Assembly: GCF_024599795.1 (NCBI RefSeq)
Contig: NZ_CP102246.1
Location: forward strand, 2,976,001 to 3,040,000
From: Enterobacter cloacae complex sp. R_G8
Lineage (GTDB): Bacteria; Pseudomonadota; Gammaproteobacteria; Enterobacterales; Enterobacteriaceae
Direction: 5' to 3'
DNA: 64,000 nucleotides
Shown here: piece after piece, positions 39,453-49,933 of the stretch
Layout: each line of letters opens with the position of its first letter
Position numbering within the stretch: the stretch's first letter is position 1
Translations under genes and position numbers: made by a program
Notes under the pieces: generated by a model
The model's database searches: none
What the model saw: the letters and a program-made list of their open reading frames with translations, nothing else
Told to the model about the DNA's origin: nothing

Positions 39453-40751
39453 ATGAAAAAGCTTTTTGTGCAGTTTTATCTTTTGCTGTTTGTCTGCTTC
39501 CTGGTGATGACCATGCTGGTCGGGCTGGTCTATAAGTTCACTGCCGAACGTGCGGGCAGACAGTCGCTGGATGATCTGATGAAAAGCTCACTTTATCTGA
39601 TGCGCAGCGAACTGCGTGAAATTCCACCACATGACTGGGCGAGAACCTTAAAAGAGCTGGATTTGAACCTGTCGTTCGATCTGCGCATCGAGCCGCTGAA
39701 GGATTTCGATTTAGATCCGCCCGCCATGCAGCGCCTGCGTGACGGGGATATCGTGGCACTGGATGAGAAATACACCTTTATCCAGCGCATTCCACGCAGC
39801 CATTATGTGCTGGCCGTGGGGCCGGTCCCCTATCTCTATTATCTGCACCAGATGCGCCTGCTGGATATGGCCCTGATGGCCTTTATCGCCATTTCGCTCG
39901 CCTTCCCGGTCTTTATCTGGATGCGCCCGCACTGGCAGGACATGCTGAAACTGGAATCCGCCGCGCAGCGCTTTGGCGAGGGGCATCTTACCGAGCGTAT
40001 TCACTTTGACAGCGGGTCCAGCTTTGAACGTCTGGGCGTGGCGTTTAACCAGATGGCCGATAATATCAATGCCCTGATTGCCAGTAAAAAACAGCTGATC
40101 GACGGGATTGCTCATGAACTGCGTACACCGCTGGTGCGGCTGCGCTATCGCCTGGAGATGAGCGAAAACCTCACGGCGGCAGAGTCGCAGGCGTTAAACC
40201 GCGACATCGGCCAGCTAGAAGCGCTCATTGAGGAGCTGCTGACCTACGCCCGCCTTGACCGTCCGCAGAATGAACTGCACCTCAGTACGCCGGACCTGCC
40301 CGCGTGGTTACGAACGCATATTGATGACGTCCAGAGCGTCAATCCGCAACGCACCCTGTTAACGCGCGTCACGCCGGGAGATTACGGCGCGCTGGACATG
40401 CGTCTGATGGAGCGAGTGCTGGATAATCTGATGAACAACGCCATGCGCTATAGCGAAAGCACGCTGCGGATCGGCCTGGACTTGCAGGGAAACCAGGCCC
40501 GTCTGACGGTGGAAGACGATGGCCCCGGCATCGCCCCGGACGCGCGTGAGACCGTGTTCGAACCGTTTGTGCGTCTCGATCCAAGCCGCGACCGTGCGAC
40601 GGGAGGGTGTGGTCTGGGGCTGGCGATTGTCCACTCCATCGCGCAGGCGATGAGTGGCACGGTGCATTGCGGGGAGAGTGAACTTGGTGGCGCATGCTTC
40701 TGCTTTAGCTGGCCGGTATACCATAACATCGCCCTTCCTGTTCCTGCCTGA
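39453..40751 (+). CDS. rstB: Sensor histidine kinase RstB
   Basis: The 432-residue kinase has membrane helices at about 4-27 and 137-157, a periplasmic domain of some 110 residues, a HAMP domain, His221 in the phospho-acceptor helix (DGIAHELRTPLVRLR) and an ATPase domain (LMNNAMRYS; VEDDGPGIAP; GGCGLGLAIVHSI). It matches E. coli RstB. The start at 39453 (MKKLFVQFYLLL) fits E. coli and has a GGTGGGA ribosome site. It is 617 bases from rstA, so it may have its own promoter. Confidence 0.95.
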   Translation: MKKLFVQFYLLLFVCFLVMTMLVGLVYKFTAERAGRQSLDDLMKSSLYLMRSELREIPPHDWARTLKELDLNLSFDLRIEPLKDFDLDPPAMQRLRDGDIVALDEKYTFIQRIPRSHYVLAVGPVPYLYYLHQMRLLDMALMAFIAISLAFPVFIWMRPHWQDMLKLESAAQRFGEGHLTERIHFDSGSSFERLGVAFNQMADNINALIASKKQLIDGIAHELRTPLVRLRYRLEMSENLTAAESQALNRDIGQLEALIEELLTYARLDRPQNELHLSTPDLPAWLRTHIDDVQSVNPQRTLLTRVTPGDYGALDMRLMERVLDNLMNNAMRYSESTLRIGLDLQGNQARLTVEDDGPGIAPDARETVFEPFVRLDPSRDRATGGCGLGLAIVHSIAQAMSGTVHCGESELGGACFCFSWPVYHNIALPVPA

Positions 40752-40793
40752 CCTTAACCGCACGCTGGCCTGACCCGGCGTGCTGTGCTATAC

Positions 40794-40816
40794 CATGAGT
40801 ATGTTGTAACTAATGG
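40794..40816 (+). promoter_or_regulatory. Ter site (TerB equivalent) upstream of tus
   Basis: The core GTATGTTGTAACTAA at 40799-40813 is the same as in E. coli TerB, including the GC pair at position 6 that forms the locked complex. It ends 8 bases before the tus start codon, so Tus bound here should also repress its own gene. By the E. coli rule, forks moving toward higher coordinates are blocked and those moving the other way pass. Confidence 0.95.
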
Positions 40817-40824
40817 GGATTCAC

Positions 40825-41754
40825 ATGGCGACATACGATCTTATCGAAAGGCTGAACAGCACCTTTCGGGAGATGGAGCATGAGCTGTTAACGCTGACCG
40901 AGCGCCTGCAGGCCTGCCGCCTGTTGGCCGCACGGGTCTTTACCCTTCCGGAGGTGGCGAAAGGCGCAGAGCACGATCCGCTGCAAACCATCGACGTCAA
41001 ACAGCATATCGGTCAATCCGCGCGGGATCTGGCGCTACAGCACTATCGTCGCCTGTTTATTCAGCAGCAGTCAGAAAACCGCAGCAGCAAGGCGGCCGTT
41101 CGCCTGCCGGGGGTGATCTGCCTGCAAACGGATGCCGGAACCCGTGAGGCGCTGGAAACCCAGATTACGCACATCAATACCCTGAAAGCGGCATTTGAAA
41201 AGATCATTACCGAAGAGTCAGGCCTGGCACCAGCCGCCCGCTTTGAGTGGGTGCACCGCCAGCTTCCGGGTTTAATCACCCTGAATGCCTACCGTACGCT
41301 GACGGTACTGCGTCAGCCCGCCACGCTTCGCTTCGGCTGGGCCAACAAGCACATTATCAAAAACTTTACCCGGGACGAGATCCTGGCGCAGCTGGAAAAA
41401 AGCCTGAGAGCGCCGCGCACCGTGGCTCCATGGTCGCGCGAGCAGTGGATTGAGCGCCTGGAGCAGGAGTATCACAGCATCGCGTCATTGCCCGCTGAAA
41501 CGCGCCTGAAGATTAAACGCCCGGTAAAGGTGCAGCCTATCGCCCGCGTCTGGTATTCAGGCCAGCAAAAGCAGATCCAGTACGCCTGCCCAACGCCGCT
41601 GATTGCGCTCTATGATGCCGATCAGGGCGCCGTGGTACCGGACATTGGCGAACTGCTGAATTACGATGCGGAAAACGTTCAGCATCGCTATAAGCCTCAG
41701 GCGCAGCCGCTGCAGCTGATTATTCCCCGGCTGCACCTGTATGTGGCGACGTGA
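40825..41754 (+). CDS. tus: DNA replication terminus site-binding protein Tus
   Basis: The 309-residue protein matches E. coli Tus, with full identity in the segments [20 protein letters not shown] and [22 protein letters not shown] core strands (here [17 protein letters not shown]). It binds Ter sites and stops replication forks from one side. The ATG at 40825 ([11 protein letters not shown]) fits E. coli MARYDLVDRLN. Its stop is directly next to the stop of convergent fumC with no base between. Confidence 0.96.
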   Translation: MATYDLIERLNSTFREMEHELLTLTERLQACRLLAARVFTLPEVAKGAEHDPLQTIDVKQHIGQSARDLALQHYRRLFIQQQSENRSSKAAVRLPGVICLQTDAGTREALETQITHINTLKAAFEKIITEESGLAPAARFEWVHRQLPGLITLNAYRTLTVLRQPATLRFGWANKHIIKNFTRDEILAQLEKSLRAPRTVAPWSREQWIERLEQEYHSIASLPAETRLKIKRPVKVQPIARVWYSGQQKQIQYACPTPLIALYDADQGAVVPDIGELLNYDAENVQHRYKPQAQPLQLIIPRLHLYVAT

Positions 41755-43149
41755 CTATTTCAGGCTGCCGACCATCGCTTCAGGGCGAACCCAGGCATCA
41801 AACTCGGCTTCCGTGAGGTAGCCGAGCGCCAGCGCAGAGGCTTTCAGCGTCAGCCCCTCTTTATGCGCCTTTTTGGCGATCTCAGCGGCTTTGTCGTAGC
41901 CGATGTGAGTATTGAGAGCGGTCACCAGCATCAGCGACTCATTGAGCAACTGGCTGATTCGCTCGCGGTTCGGCTCAATGCCGGAGGCGCAATGCGCGTT
42001 GAAACTCTCCATGCCGTCCGCCAGCAGACGTACAGACTGAAGCACATTGTGGATAATCATCGGACGATAGACGTTCAGCTCGAAATTGCCTGACGCACCG
42101 CCCATGTTGACGGCCACGTCATTTCCCAGCACCTGACAGCAGAGCATGGTCATGGCTTCACACTGCGTCGGGTTCACTTTGCCCGGCATAATGGAGCTAC
42201 CCGGTTCATTTTCCGGGATGCTGATTTCACCAATGCCGCAGCGCGGGCCAGAGGCCAGCCAGCGCACATCGTTGGCGATTTTCATCAGGGATGCCGCCAG
42301 CCCTTTCAGCGCACCATGCGTGTGAACCAGCGCATCACAGGTTGCCAGCGCTTCAAACTTATTGGGCGCGGTAACAAACGGTTGCCCGGTGATCGCGGCC
42401 AGCTCTTCCGCCACGCGCACCGCGTACTCCGGATGGGTATTTAGCCCCGTCCCCACCGCCGTACCGCCCAGCGCCAGCTCAGAGAGATGCGGCAGGCTGT
42501 GCTCAATGTGTTTGAGATTGTGTTCCAGCATCGCCACCCAGCCGGATATCTCCTGCCCAAGGGTCAGGGGCGTGGCATCCTGCAGGTGGGTACGCCCGAT
42601 TTTGACGATATCACTGAAGGCCTGGGCTTTCTCGTTGAGGGTGGTTTTAAGCACGTTTAGCTGCGGGATCAGCTGTTCACGGATGGCGATCACCGCCGCC
42701 ACGTGCATTGCCGTCGGGAAGACATCGTTGGAGCTCTGGCTCTTGTTCACGTCATCGTTCGGGTGAACCTTACGCTCCATACCGCGCACGCCGCCCAGCA
42801 GCTCGCTTGCGCGGTTGGCCAGCACTTCATTCATGTTCATGTTGCTCTGCGTGCCGGACCCGGTCTGCCAGATGGCCAGGGGGAATTCATCGGGGTGCTT
42901 GCCCGCCAGCACTTCGTCGGCGGCATTGATGATGGCGTTGGCTTTGTCAGCCGCCAGCAGGCCCAGATCCAGGTTTACTTTGGCGGCGGCACGTTTGGTC
43001 AGCGCCAGCGCCTGAATCAGCGAGACGGGCATTTTTTCAGTTGAAATGCGGAAATGCTCAAGCGAGCGCTGGGTTTGCGCCCCCCAGAGTTTGTCGGCCG
43101 GAACGTCGATCGCGCCCATCGAGTCTTTCTCACGGCGATGCGTTGTCAT
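41755..43149 (-). CDS. fumC: Fumarase C (class II, iron-independent)
   Basis: The 464-residue protein has the fumarase/aspartase signature [11 protein letters not shown] with the catalytic Ser, and the [10 protein letters not shown] and [11 protein letters not shown] substrate segments. It matches E. coli FumC (467 residues). It interconverts fumarate and malate and, lacking iron-sulfur, works under oxidative stress or iron shortage; E. coli controls it by SoxRS. It follows fumA on the same strand with a 137-base gap. The ribosome site is AAGGAG. Confidence 0.97.
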   Translation of the reverse strand: MTTHRREKDSMGAIDVPADKLWGAQTQRSLEHFRISTEKMPVSLIQALALTKRAAAKVNLDLGLLAADKANAIINAADEVLAGKHPDEFPLAIWQTGSGTQSNMNMNEVLANRASELLGGVRGMERKVHPNDDVNKSQSSNDVFPTAMHVAAVIAIREQLIPQLNVLKTTLNEKAQAFSDIVKIGRTHLQDATPLTLGQEISGWVAMLEHNLKHIEHSLPHLSELALGGTAVGTGLNTHPEYAVRVAEELAAITGQPFVTAPNKFEALATCDALVHTHGALKGLAASLMKIANDVRWLASGPRCGIGEISIPENEPGSSIMPGKVNPTQCEAMTMLCCQVLGNDVAVNMGGASGNFELNVYRPMIIHNVLQSVRLLADGMESFNAHCASGIEPNRERISQLLNESLMLVTALNTHIGYDKAAEIAKKAHKEGLTLKASALALGYLTEAEFDAWVRPEAMVGSLK

Positions 43150-43252
43150 TACTTTCTCCTTGATAATTAAAGATGGGATTGCTCACATGCTTAAGAGATA
43201 AGTATTGATGACTTCTGAGAAACGTTATGGCGCTTTGTGCGCTCTTTTTGGT

Positions 43253-43283
43253 GTCGGGTGGCGTAGCCGCCACCCGGCTTTTT
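43253..43283. repeat. REP-like hairpin in the fumA-fumC gap
   Basis: CGGGTGGC at 43255-43262 pairs with GCCACCCG at 43269-43276, an 8-bp GC stem with a 6-base loop. The T tract lies on the plus-strand side only, so it is not a clean terminator for the minus-strand fumA. It resembles a single REP unit. Confidence 0.6.
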
Positions 43284-43286
43284 AGC

Positions 43287-44933
43287 TTACTTCACACATG
43301 CCGAACATTGAGAGGACTGGATCTGCTTGAAGAAGTCATTGCCTTTGTCATCCACCAGGATAAACGCCGGGAAATCTTCCACTTCAATTTTCCAGATCGC
43401 TTCCATACCCAGTTCCGGGTATTCCACACACTCCAGGCTCTTGATGCTGCCCTGCGCCAGCACCGCCGCCGGGCCACCGATACTGCCCAGGTAGAACCCG
43501 CCATGCTTGTGGCATGCGTCCGTCACCTGCTGGCTACGGTTGCCCTTCGCCAGCATGATCATGCTGCCGCCGTTGGCCTGGAGCTGGTCAACATAGGAGT
43601 CCATGCGACCTGCAGTGGTTGGGCCAAGGGAGCCGGAGGCATAACCCTCTGGCGTTTTCGCCGGGCCCGCGTAGTAGATCGGATGATCTTTGATGTACTG
43701 CGGCAACCCTTCGCCGTTGTCCAGGCGCTCTTTCAGCTTCGCATGGGCGATGTCCCGGCCGACGATGATCGTGCCGTTCAGGGAGAGACGCGTCGAGACC
43801 GGATACTGAGACAGCTGCGCCAGAATCTCTTTCATCGGACGATTCAGGTCAACGCGAACCGCTTCACCTTCACCGGCTTTACGCAGCGCTTCCGGAATGT
43901 ATTTACCCGGGTTGTTCTCCAGTTTTTCGATCCACACGCCTTCACGGTTGATCTTCGCTTTGATGTTACGATCCGCCGAACATGAAACGCCCATACCCAC
44001 CGGGCAGGACGCGCCGTGGCGCGGCAGACGGATCACACGGACGTCGTGAGCAAAGTATTTACCGCCGAACTGTGCGCCGAGCCCCAGATTACGCGCTTCT
44101 TCCAGCAGCTCCTGCTCAAGCTGAACATCACGGAACGCCTGGCCGTGTTCGTTACCTTCGGTTGGCAGGGCATCGTAGTATTTGGTCGATGCCAGCTTCA
44201 CGGTTTTCAGGGTGCTTTCCGCCGACGTGCCGCCGATGACAAAGGCGATATGGTATGGCGGGCAGGCTGCGGTCCCCAGGGTACGCATTTTTTCCACCAG
44301 ATAGTTCTTCAGCTTGCCCGGTGTGAGCAGCGCTTTCGTTTCCTGGTAGAGGTAGGTTTTGTTGGCTGAACCACCGCCTTTGGCGATGCAGAGGAATTTG
44401 TACTCGTCACCGTCCACGCTGTAGAGGTCAATCTGCGCAGGCAGGTTGGTGCCGGTGTTGACCTCTTTATACATATCCAGCGCCGCGTTTTGCGAGTAGC
44501 GCAGGTTGTCTTCGGTGTAAGTGTTATAGACACCGTGCGCCAGCGCGGCCTCATCGCCGCCACCGGTCCAGACACGCTGGCCTTTTTTACCCACGATGAT
44601 GGCCGTACCGGTGTCCTGGCAGGTCGGCAGAATGCCTTTTGCCGCGATATCGGAGTTACGCAGGAACTGCAGCGCGACATACTTATCGTTTTCGCTGGCC
44701 TCCGGGTCGCTCAGGATATCGGCCACCTGCTGCTGATGCGCAGGACGAAGCATAAACGAGGCGTCGTGGAAGGCGTGCTGCGCCAGTAAGGTCAGCGCCT
44801 GCGGATCGACTTTGAGGATCTCCTGCCCTTCAAACTCAGAGACAGAGACGTGATCGCGGGTTAACAGGTAATATTCGGTCTGATCCTTACCGAGCGGGAA
44901 AGGATCCTGGTAATGAAAGGGTTTGTTCGACAT
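43287..44933 (-). CDS. fumA: Fumarase A (class I, [4Fe-4S])
   Basis: The 548-residue protein is a class I fumarase of normal length. The three cluster cysteines are seen in [21 protein letters not shown] and [10 protein letters not shown]. It hydrates fumarate to malate in the TCA cycle. It is oxygen-sensitive, which suits the pairing with fumC downstream. The product ends QCSACVK. It is divergent from manA. Confidence 0.96.
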   Translation of the reverse strand: MSNKPFHYQDPFPLGKDQTEYYLLTRDHVSVSEFEGQEILKVDPQALTLLAQHAFHDASFMLRPAHQQQVADILSDPEASENDKYVALQFLRNSDIAAKGILPTCQDTGTAIIVGKKGQRVWTGGGDEAALAHGVYNTYTEDNLRYSQNAALDMYKEVNTGTNLPAQIDLYSVDGDEYKFLCIAKGGGSANKTYLYQETKALLTPGKLKNYLVEKMRTLGTAACPPYHIAFVIGGTSAESTLKTVKLASTKYYDALPTEGNEHGQAFRDVQLEQELLEEARNLGLGAQFGGKYFAHDVRVIRLPRHGASCPVGMGVSCSADRNIKAKINREGVWIEKLENNPGKYIPEALRKAGEGEAVRVDLNRPMKEILAQLSQYPVSTRLSLNGTIIVGRDIAHAKLKERLDNGEGLPQYIKDHPIYYAGPAKTPEGYASGSLGPTTAGRMDSYVDQLQANGGSMIMLAKGNRSQQVTDACHKHGGFYLGSIGGPAAVLAQGSIKSLECVEYPELGMEAIWKIEVEDFPAFILVDDKGNDFFKQIQSSQCSACVK

Positions 44934-45130
44934 TGTTCTCTCACTTACTGCTTCAGTCTGATTATTTGGGCAGATGTTCCGCTGCCCGCTTAAAAGCGAG
45001 TCAGCTTATCCTACACAATTTTTTAACAAAAACTGAGACTAGTACGACTTTTTACATCCGCAGGTTACTTCCATGTGGTTTATTGCTTTAATACCCGGAG
45101 TTTATTCCACATTTGAATCAGGGCTTGATA

Positions 45131-46306
45131 ATGCAAAAACTCATCAACTCAGTGCAAAACTACGCCTGGGGAAGTAAAACTGCGTTAACGGAACTCTACG
45201 GTATCGCGAACCCGGACAACCTGCCAATGGCAGAACTGTGGATGGGCGCCCACCCGAAGAGCAGCTCAAAAGTTGAAGATGCCAGCGGCCAGGTGCGCGC
45301 GCTGCGCGACGTCATTGATGCCGATAAAGCCACGCTGCTGGGCAACAGCGTGGCCAGCCGTTTTGGCGAGCTGCCGTTCCTGTTTAAGGTGCTGTGTGCC
45401 GATCAACCTCTCTCCATCCAGGTTCACCCGAACAAGAAAGCCTCTGAAATTGGCTTTGCAAAAGAGAATGCGGCCGGTATCCCGTTAGATGCCGCCGAGC
45501 GTAACTATAAAGATCCGAACCACAAGCCGGAGCTGGTCTTTGCGCTGACCCCTTTCCTGGCGATGAACGCGTTCCGCGAGTTCTCCGAGATCATCTCGCT
45601 GTTGCAGCCGGTCGCAGGAGCGCATAACGCTATCGCGCATTTCCTGGCAACCCCGAACGCGGAAAGCCTGAGCCAGCTGTTCGCCAGCCTGCTCAACATG
45701 CAGGGCGACGAGAAATCCCACGCCCTGGCGGTGCTGAAAGCGGCGCTGAACGACCAGCAGGGCGAACCATGGGACACCATCCGACTGATTTCTGCGTTTT
45801 ACCCGGACGACAGCGGCCTGTTCTCCCCGCTGCTGCTGAACGTGGTGAAGCTCAACCCTGGCGAAGCCATGTTCCTGTTCGCGGAAACCCCGCACGCCTA
45901 CCTGCAGGGTGTGGCGCTGGAGGTAATGGCCAACTCCGACAACGTGCTGCGCGCGGGTCTGACGCCGAAATATATCGACATTCCTGAACTGGTGGCTAAC
46001 GTGAAGTTCGTGGCGAAACCGGCTGCCGAGCTGCTTACTCAGCCCGTCAAAAATGGCGCAGAGCTGGACTTCCCTATTCCGGTTGACGATTTTGCTTTCT
46101 CCCTGCACGACCTCAGCCAGACCGAAACGACCATCGCGCAGGAGAGCGCGGCGATCCTGTTCTGCGTTGAGGGCGAAGCGACGCTGCATAAAGGCGAACA
46201 GCGTCTGGTGCTTAAGCCCGGGGAGTCAGCATTCGTTCCTGCTAATGAGTCCCCGGTCAGCGTAAGCGGTACCGGTCGCCTGGCGCGCGTATTTAATAAG
46301 CTATAG
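45131..46306 (+). CDS. manA: Mannose-6-phosphate isomerase
   Basis: The 391-residue type I isomerase has the zinc ligands in SIQVHPNK, NHKPELVFAL and FLFAETPHAYL, with the conserved Arg in NVLRAGLTPKYID. It links fructose-6-phosphate and mannose-6-phosphate for mannose use and for sugar nucleotides. It starts at ATG 45131 (MQKLINSVQNYAWG) as in E. coli; the frame is open to 45113. It is followed by ydgA. Confidence 0.96.
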   Translation: MQKLINSVQNYAWGSKTALTELYGIANPDNLPMAELWMGAHPKSSSKVEDASGQVRALRDVIDADKATLLGNSVASRFGELPFLFKVLCADQPLSIQVHPNKKASEIGFAKENAAGIPLDAAERNYKDPNHKPELVFALTPFLAMNAFREFSEIISLLQPVAGAHNAIAHFLATPNAESLSQLFASLLNMQGDEKSHALAVLKAALNDQQGEPWDTIRLISAFYPDDSGLFSPLLLNVVKLNPGEAMFLFAETPHAYLQGVALEVMANSDNVLRAGLTPKYIDIPELVANVKFVAKPAAELLTQPVKNGAELDFPIPVDDFAFSLHDLSQTETTIAQESAAILFCVEGEATLHKGEQRLVLKPGESAFVPANESPVSVSGTGRLARVFNKL

Positions 46307-46404
46307 ACACTACTGAATTTTTTAACAACTCTTGCTAAGCTAGTGGCAGGCTTTATATCTCCGGGCGGTTTCTACCGCCTGGTTTCATTTTAGGGATAGT
46401 CGCA

Positions 46405-47937
46405 ATGAAAAAATCGGTCGTAGCGGTAGGCGTGATTGTAGCGTTAGGCGTAGTCTGGACGGGAGCATCCTGGTTTACTGGGAAGCAGCTGGAGAGCCGT
46501 CTGGCTGAGATGGTGGCACAGGCTAACAGCCAAATTAAGCGTGGCGCACCGGAAGCGGGTGTAGAGCTGAGCTATCAGAATTATGAGCGCGGGGTATTCA
46601 CCAGCCATATGCAGCTTGTGGTGAAGCCCGTTGCCGGAAATGAAAATGGCTGGCTGAAGCCGGGCCAGACGGTGGTGCTGGATGAGGTGGTGAGTCACGG
46701 ACCGTTCCCGCTGGCGCAGCTGAAGTCCTTTAACCTGATCCCATCAATGGCGTCCGTTCACACCGTGCTGGTGAATAACGACTTAACTAAACCGCTGTTC
46801 GATCTGGCAAAAAATGAATCACCTTTCGCGGTGGATACCCGCATCAGCTATGCCGGTGACACCAGCTCGAATATCGCGCTGAAGGCGCTGAACTACGAGA
46901 AAGAGAACGAGAAAGTCACCTTCAGCGGTGGCAACTTCACCGTAGATGCTGACCGCGAAGGGAACGTGCTCTCCCTGACAGGGGAAGCGCAAAGCGGTCT
47001 GGTCAACGCCGTTAACGAATACGATCAGAAGGTACAGATTACCTTCAACAATTTGAAAGCGGACGGCAACAGCCGCATGACCGACTTCAAAGAGCGTATC
47101 GGCGATCAGAAACTCTCGATTGATAAGATTGCCATTGCGATTGAAGGTAAAGAGATGGCCGTGCTGGAAGGCATGGACGTTGATGGTAAATCGGATGTCT
47201 CCAAAGACGGTAAGAGTATCAACACTCAGCTGGATTACACCCTGAAGAGCCTGAAAGTGCAGAATCAGGATTTGGGTACCGGCAAGCTTTCGCTGAAGAT
47301 CGGCAATATTGACGGTCAGGCATGGCATGAATTCAGCCAGAAATACAGCAAAGAGAGCCAGGCGCTGCTGACCGATGCCGCCCTGCAGCAGAACCCGGAA
47401 GTGTATCAGCAGCAGGCGATGGCCGTGCTGTTCAACAACCTGCCTATCCTGCTCAAAGGTGAACCGGTGATCACCGTCGCTCCGCTGAGCTGGAAAAACA
47501 GTAAAGGCGAAACCAGCTTTAACCTGTCGCTGTTCCTGAAAGATCCGGCAACGGCAACGGGCGAACCGCAAACGCTGGCCCAGGAAGTGGATCGCAGCGT
47601 GAAGTCTCTGGACAGCAAGCTGACGATCCCAATGGATATGGCGACCGAGTTTATGACTCAGATTGCGAAGCTTGAAGGGTACGGCGATGACGATGCCGGC
47701 AAGCTGGCAAACCAGCAGGTGAAAGGCCTGGCGGCGATGGGCCAGATGTTCCGTATCACGAAGGTGGACGACAATACGATTTCCACCAGCCTGCAGTATG
47801 CCAACGGCCAGGTGACGCTCAACGGTGACAAAATGCCACTGGAGGACTTTGTCGGCATGTTTGGTATGCCTGCCCTGGGCATGCCGGAACCGGCTGAACC
47901 GGCAGCGCCAGCCGAACCTGCGGCGCCGCAGCAGTAA
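46405..47937 (+). CDS. ydgA: DUF945 family protein YdgA
   Basis: The 510-residue protein has an N-terminal hydrophobic signal or anchor (VVAVGVIVALGVVWTGASW) and a long mainly beta body, matching E. coli YdgA. The C-terminus is a Pro/Ala/Glu-rich tail with a short repeat (PEPAEPAAPAEPAAPQQ). It is thought to face the periplasm at the inner membrane; its role is not defined. It ends in a clear terminator. Confidence 0.94.
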   Translation: MKKSVVAVGVIVALGVVWTGASWFTGKQLESRLAEMVAQANSQIKRGAPEAGVELSYQNYERGVFTSHMQLVVKPVAGNENGWLKPGQTVVLDEVVSHGPFPLAQLKSFNLIPSMASVHTVLVNNDLTKPLFDLAKNESPFAVDTRISYAGDTSSNIALKALNYEKENEKVTFSGGNFTVDADREGNVLSLTGEAQSGLVNAVNEYDQKVQITFNNLKADGNSRMTDFKERIGDQKLSIDKIAIAIEGKEMAVLEGMDVDGKSDVSKDGKSINTQLDYTLKSLKVQNQDLGTGKLSLKIGNIDGQAWHEFSQKYSKESQALLTDAALQQNPEVYQQQAMAVLFNNLPILLKGEPVITVAPLSWKNSKGETSFNLSLFLKDPATATGEPQTLAQEVDRSVKSLDSKLTIPMDMATEFMTQIAKLEGYGDDDAGKLANQQVKGLAAMGQMFRITKVDDNTISTSLQYANGQVTLNGDKMPLEDFVGMFGMPALGMPEPAEPAAPAEPAAPQQ

Positions 47938-47942
47938 ACGAC

Positions 47943-47968
47943 AAAACCCCTCGCATGAGGGGTTTTTT
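47943..47968 (+). terminator. Rho-independent terminator after ydgA
   Basis: AAAACCCCT and AGGGGTTTT form a 9-bp stem around a short loop, with T tract after and A tract before, so it can serve both convergent genes. Confidence 0.95.
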
Positions 47969-47976
47969 ATTGCCCG

Positions 47977-48831
47977 TTAACCTTTCCACCCCCCCAGGAA
48001 ATCCAGCAGCAGCGCGTTCACTTTCTCTGGCTGCTCCTCCTGCGGCAGATGGCCGCACTCATCAATACCATATGCCCGCAGGTTATCCGCCATTTCGGCC
48101 CAGACGCTTTGCATATCGAAGAGCTTACCCACTGCGTGAAAATCATTGCCCCACAGCGACATCACCGGGCAGGTAATTTTCACGTCAGCGTCTGCCAGAT
48201 CCTGTGCCACATCCTCTGCGTTGGCGCGATAGTCAGCCATAGCGCCCCGTACGGCACCCGGCGCCTGATACGCGCGTACATAGGTGTCAAACGCCTCGCC
48301 GCTGATGGTAGACGGGTCGTAGGTCCAGTCCGAGAAAAAGTGGCGCAGCCATATGCCTTCTCGCCCCGCAATCAGGGCTTCCGGCAGGTCGGGCACCAGA
48401 TGAAACAGGAAGAACCAGTATGCACGCGCAATCGAAGCATTCAGATCGCGCGCCACAATGCGCGTGGGCACGTTATCCATCACCACCAGGCGGTCGAGTA
48501 ACTCGGGATAATCTTTCGCAAAGCGGGTCGTCACCCGCGCCCCGCGATCGTGCCCCACCAGCACCACTTTCTCCAGACCCAGCACGCGCATCAGTTCACG
48601 GATGTCACGCGCCATGTTCCGTTTATCATAACCGGATGCGGGTTTATCCGTTTCCCCATACCCGCGGAGATCGGGCGCAATCACGCGATAGTGGCGTGAT
48701 AAAACCGGTATCTGGTGGCGCCAGGCGTAGTTTGTTTCTGGAAAACCATGCAGAAGGATAACCGGCGCGCCTTCACCCTCTTCGACCACAAACTGACGGA
48801 TACCGTTTGCCGTTACAGCGTAACTTTTCAT
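47977..48831 (-). CDS. Alpha/beta hydrolase, haloacetate dehalogenase-like
   Basis: The 284-residue hydrolase has an oxyanion-hole HGFPET, a nucleophile elbow LVGHDRGARV with Asp95, and a late His in GHLPQEEQPEKV. An Asp nucleophile, rather than Ser, marks the epoxide hydrolase / dehalogenase branch, and the D-R-x-x-R pattern (Asp95, Arg96, Arg99) is that of fluoroacetate dehalogenases. The segment that in those enzymes holds the halide-binding His-Trp pair reads ARAYWFFLFH here, with Phe at both places. The halide pocket therefore looks lost, and another ester or epoxide substrate is more likely. It follows an exported MBL-fold gene on the same strand. Confidence 0.85.
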   Translation of the reverse strand: MKSYAVTANGIRQFVVEEGEGAPVILLHGFPETNYAWRHQIPVLSRHYRVIAPDLRGYGETDKPASGYDKRNMARDIRELMRVLGLEKVVLVGHDRGARVTTRFAKDYPELLDRLVVMDNVPTRIVARDLNASIARAYWFFLFHLVPDLPEALIAGREGIWLRHFFSDWTYDPSTISGEAFDTYVRAYQAPGAVRGAMADYRANAEDVAQDLADADVKITCPVMSLWGNDFHAVGKLFDMQSVWAEMADNLRAYGIDECGHLPQEEQPEKVNALLLDFLGGWKG

Positions 48832-48845
48832 GCAAATATCCTCAC

Positions 48846-49832
48846 TTATTTCAGCAGAGGCACGTTAGCCGCACGTTGATAAGGACCGTAATTAACCGGG
48901 TTCCAGCGATAGCCCTGCTGCCAGGCGGTGATATGCCCAATACCGGGAAAAGGCAGATGCGCCGCAGCCATCCACTCGCCGTCTTTTGCCAGCGCGTTAA
49001 ATTCCTTCGCGCGGGATGAGATGGCTTTTTTCGAATCGACGTCGAAACGAATAGACACGTCAGGATGCGGGAACTGGACGGCAGGCACATGGATCAGGTC
49101 CCCAATGAAGTTAATGGCCGTTCCCTGTGAAGCAAAACGGTAAACGGTGCTGCCGGGCGTATGGCCAATGGCATAGGCCGTCTGGACTTCAGGAATGGGC
49201 GAAGCGGGCGGAACAAAGGTTTTGAGATGTCCTCTGGCTTTATACGATGCCAGCGCACGCCTGGCGATAGCGAAATACGCTTTCGCATTCGCTGGCGCGC
49301 TCGCTTCTTTAGCCGGATCGAGCCAGTAATCGGCCTCCCCCTGCGGCACATAAACGGTGGCATTGGGGAACAACGCGTTCCCGTCTGCATCGCTGAGGCC
49401 ACACACATGATCCAGATGAAGGTGAGTCAGGAAAATCGTATCGACCTGCTCAGGGCGATATCCAGATGCGTTCATATTGCCGATGAGCTGGCCGGCCGTT
49501 TCCGCCACGCAGTGGCCACCCCCGCTGTCAATCATGACCAGGTGTTTACCGGTATTCACCAGAAAGGCGTTGAAGGCGGTAGGCATGCGTTCGGCATCGA
49601 TTTTTTGTTGTGCCAGCAGCTTGCGAACCGCGTCGGGTGAAAGGCCTTGTAACAGCGTAGGCGAAAGGTCGTTATAGCCGTCGAACAGCGCCGTCACCTC
49701 GTACTCCCCTACGGCCACGCGATAATAGCCGGGAACCTGCTGTTTTATCTGCGCGGGTACATCGGCCCACGTTGTGCCTGCAAAGAACAGGCTGCTTAAC
49801 GCCAGCACCGCTTTCAACTTTTTCATCTTCAT
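48846..49832 (-). CDS. Exported metallo-beta-lactamase fold hydrolase
   Basis: The 328-residue product has a signal peptide (KKLKAVLALSSLFFAGTTWA, cut before DVPA). The metal motif is THLHLDHVCG (His137, His139, Asp141, His142), with further ligands in AIGHTPGSTVY, FIGDLIHV and AAHLPFPG. This is the lactonase/arylsulfatase-like branch of the MBL family rather than true beta-lactamases. It probably acts in the periplasm. It is 14 bases upstream of the hydrolase gene and divergent from a LysR gene, so all three may form one unit. A second ATG at 49826 is possible. Confidence 0.88.
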   Translation of the reverse strand: MKMKKLKAVLALSSLFFAGTTWADVPAQIKQQVPGYYRVAVGEYEVTALFDGYNDLSPTLLQGLSPDAVRKLLAQQKIDAERMPTAFNAFLVNTGKHLVMIDSGGGHCVAETAGQLIGNMNASGYRPEQVDTIFLTHLHLDHVCGLSDADGNALFPNATVYVPQGEADYWLDPAKEASAPANAKAYFAIARRALASYKARGHLKTFVPPASPIPEVQTAYAIGHTPGSTVYRFASQGTAINFIGDLIHVPAVQFPHPDVSIRFDVDSKKAISSRAKEFNALAKDGEWMAAAHLPFPGIGHITAWQQGYRWNPVNYGPYQRAANVPLLK

Positions 49833-49933
49833 TCCATATTCATGTTTATCAGGATATGAAGAGACTATGGCAGCGTAACGACAAACAATGTAGATATGTA
49901 ATTTGATAAGACAGCATAACGAAAAACGAGATA

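Noticed and set aside
39714..40115. Long minus-strand open frames inside rstB, pntA, rsxC and the chemoreceptor gene
   Set aside because: They lie fully opposite well-identified genes in GC-rich codons and encode low-complexity, His/Arg/Gln-rich sequence typical of antisense frames.
43253..43283. Intrinsic terminator for fumA
   Set aside because: The T tract is on the wrong side for the minus-strand gene; I list it as a REP-like hairpin instead.
47943..47968. Possible small RNA in the ydgA-hydrolase gap
   Set aside because: The hairpin is fully explained as a bidirectional terminator between convergent genes.
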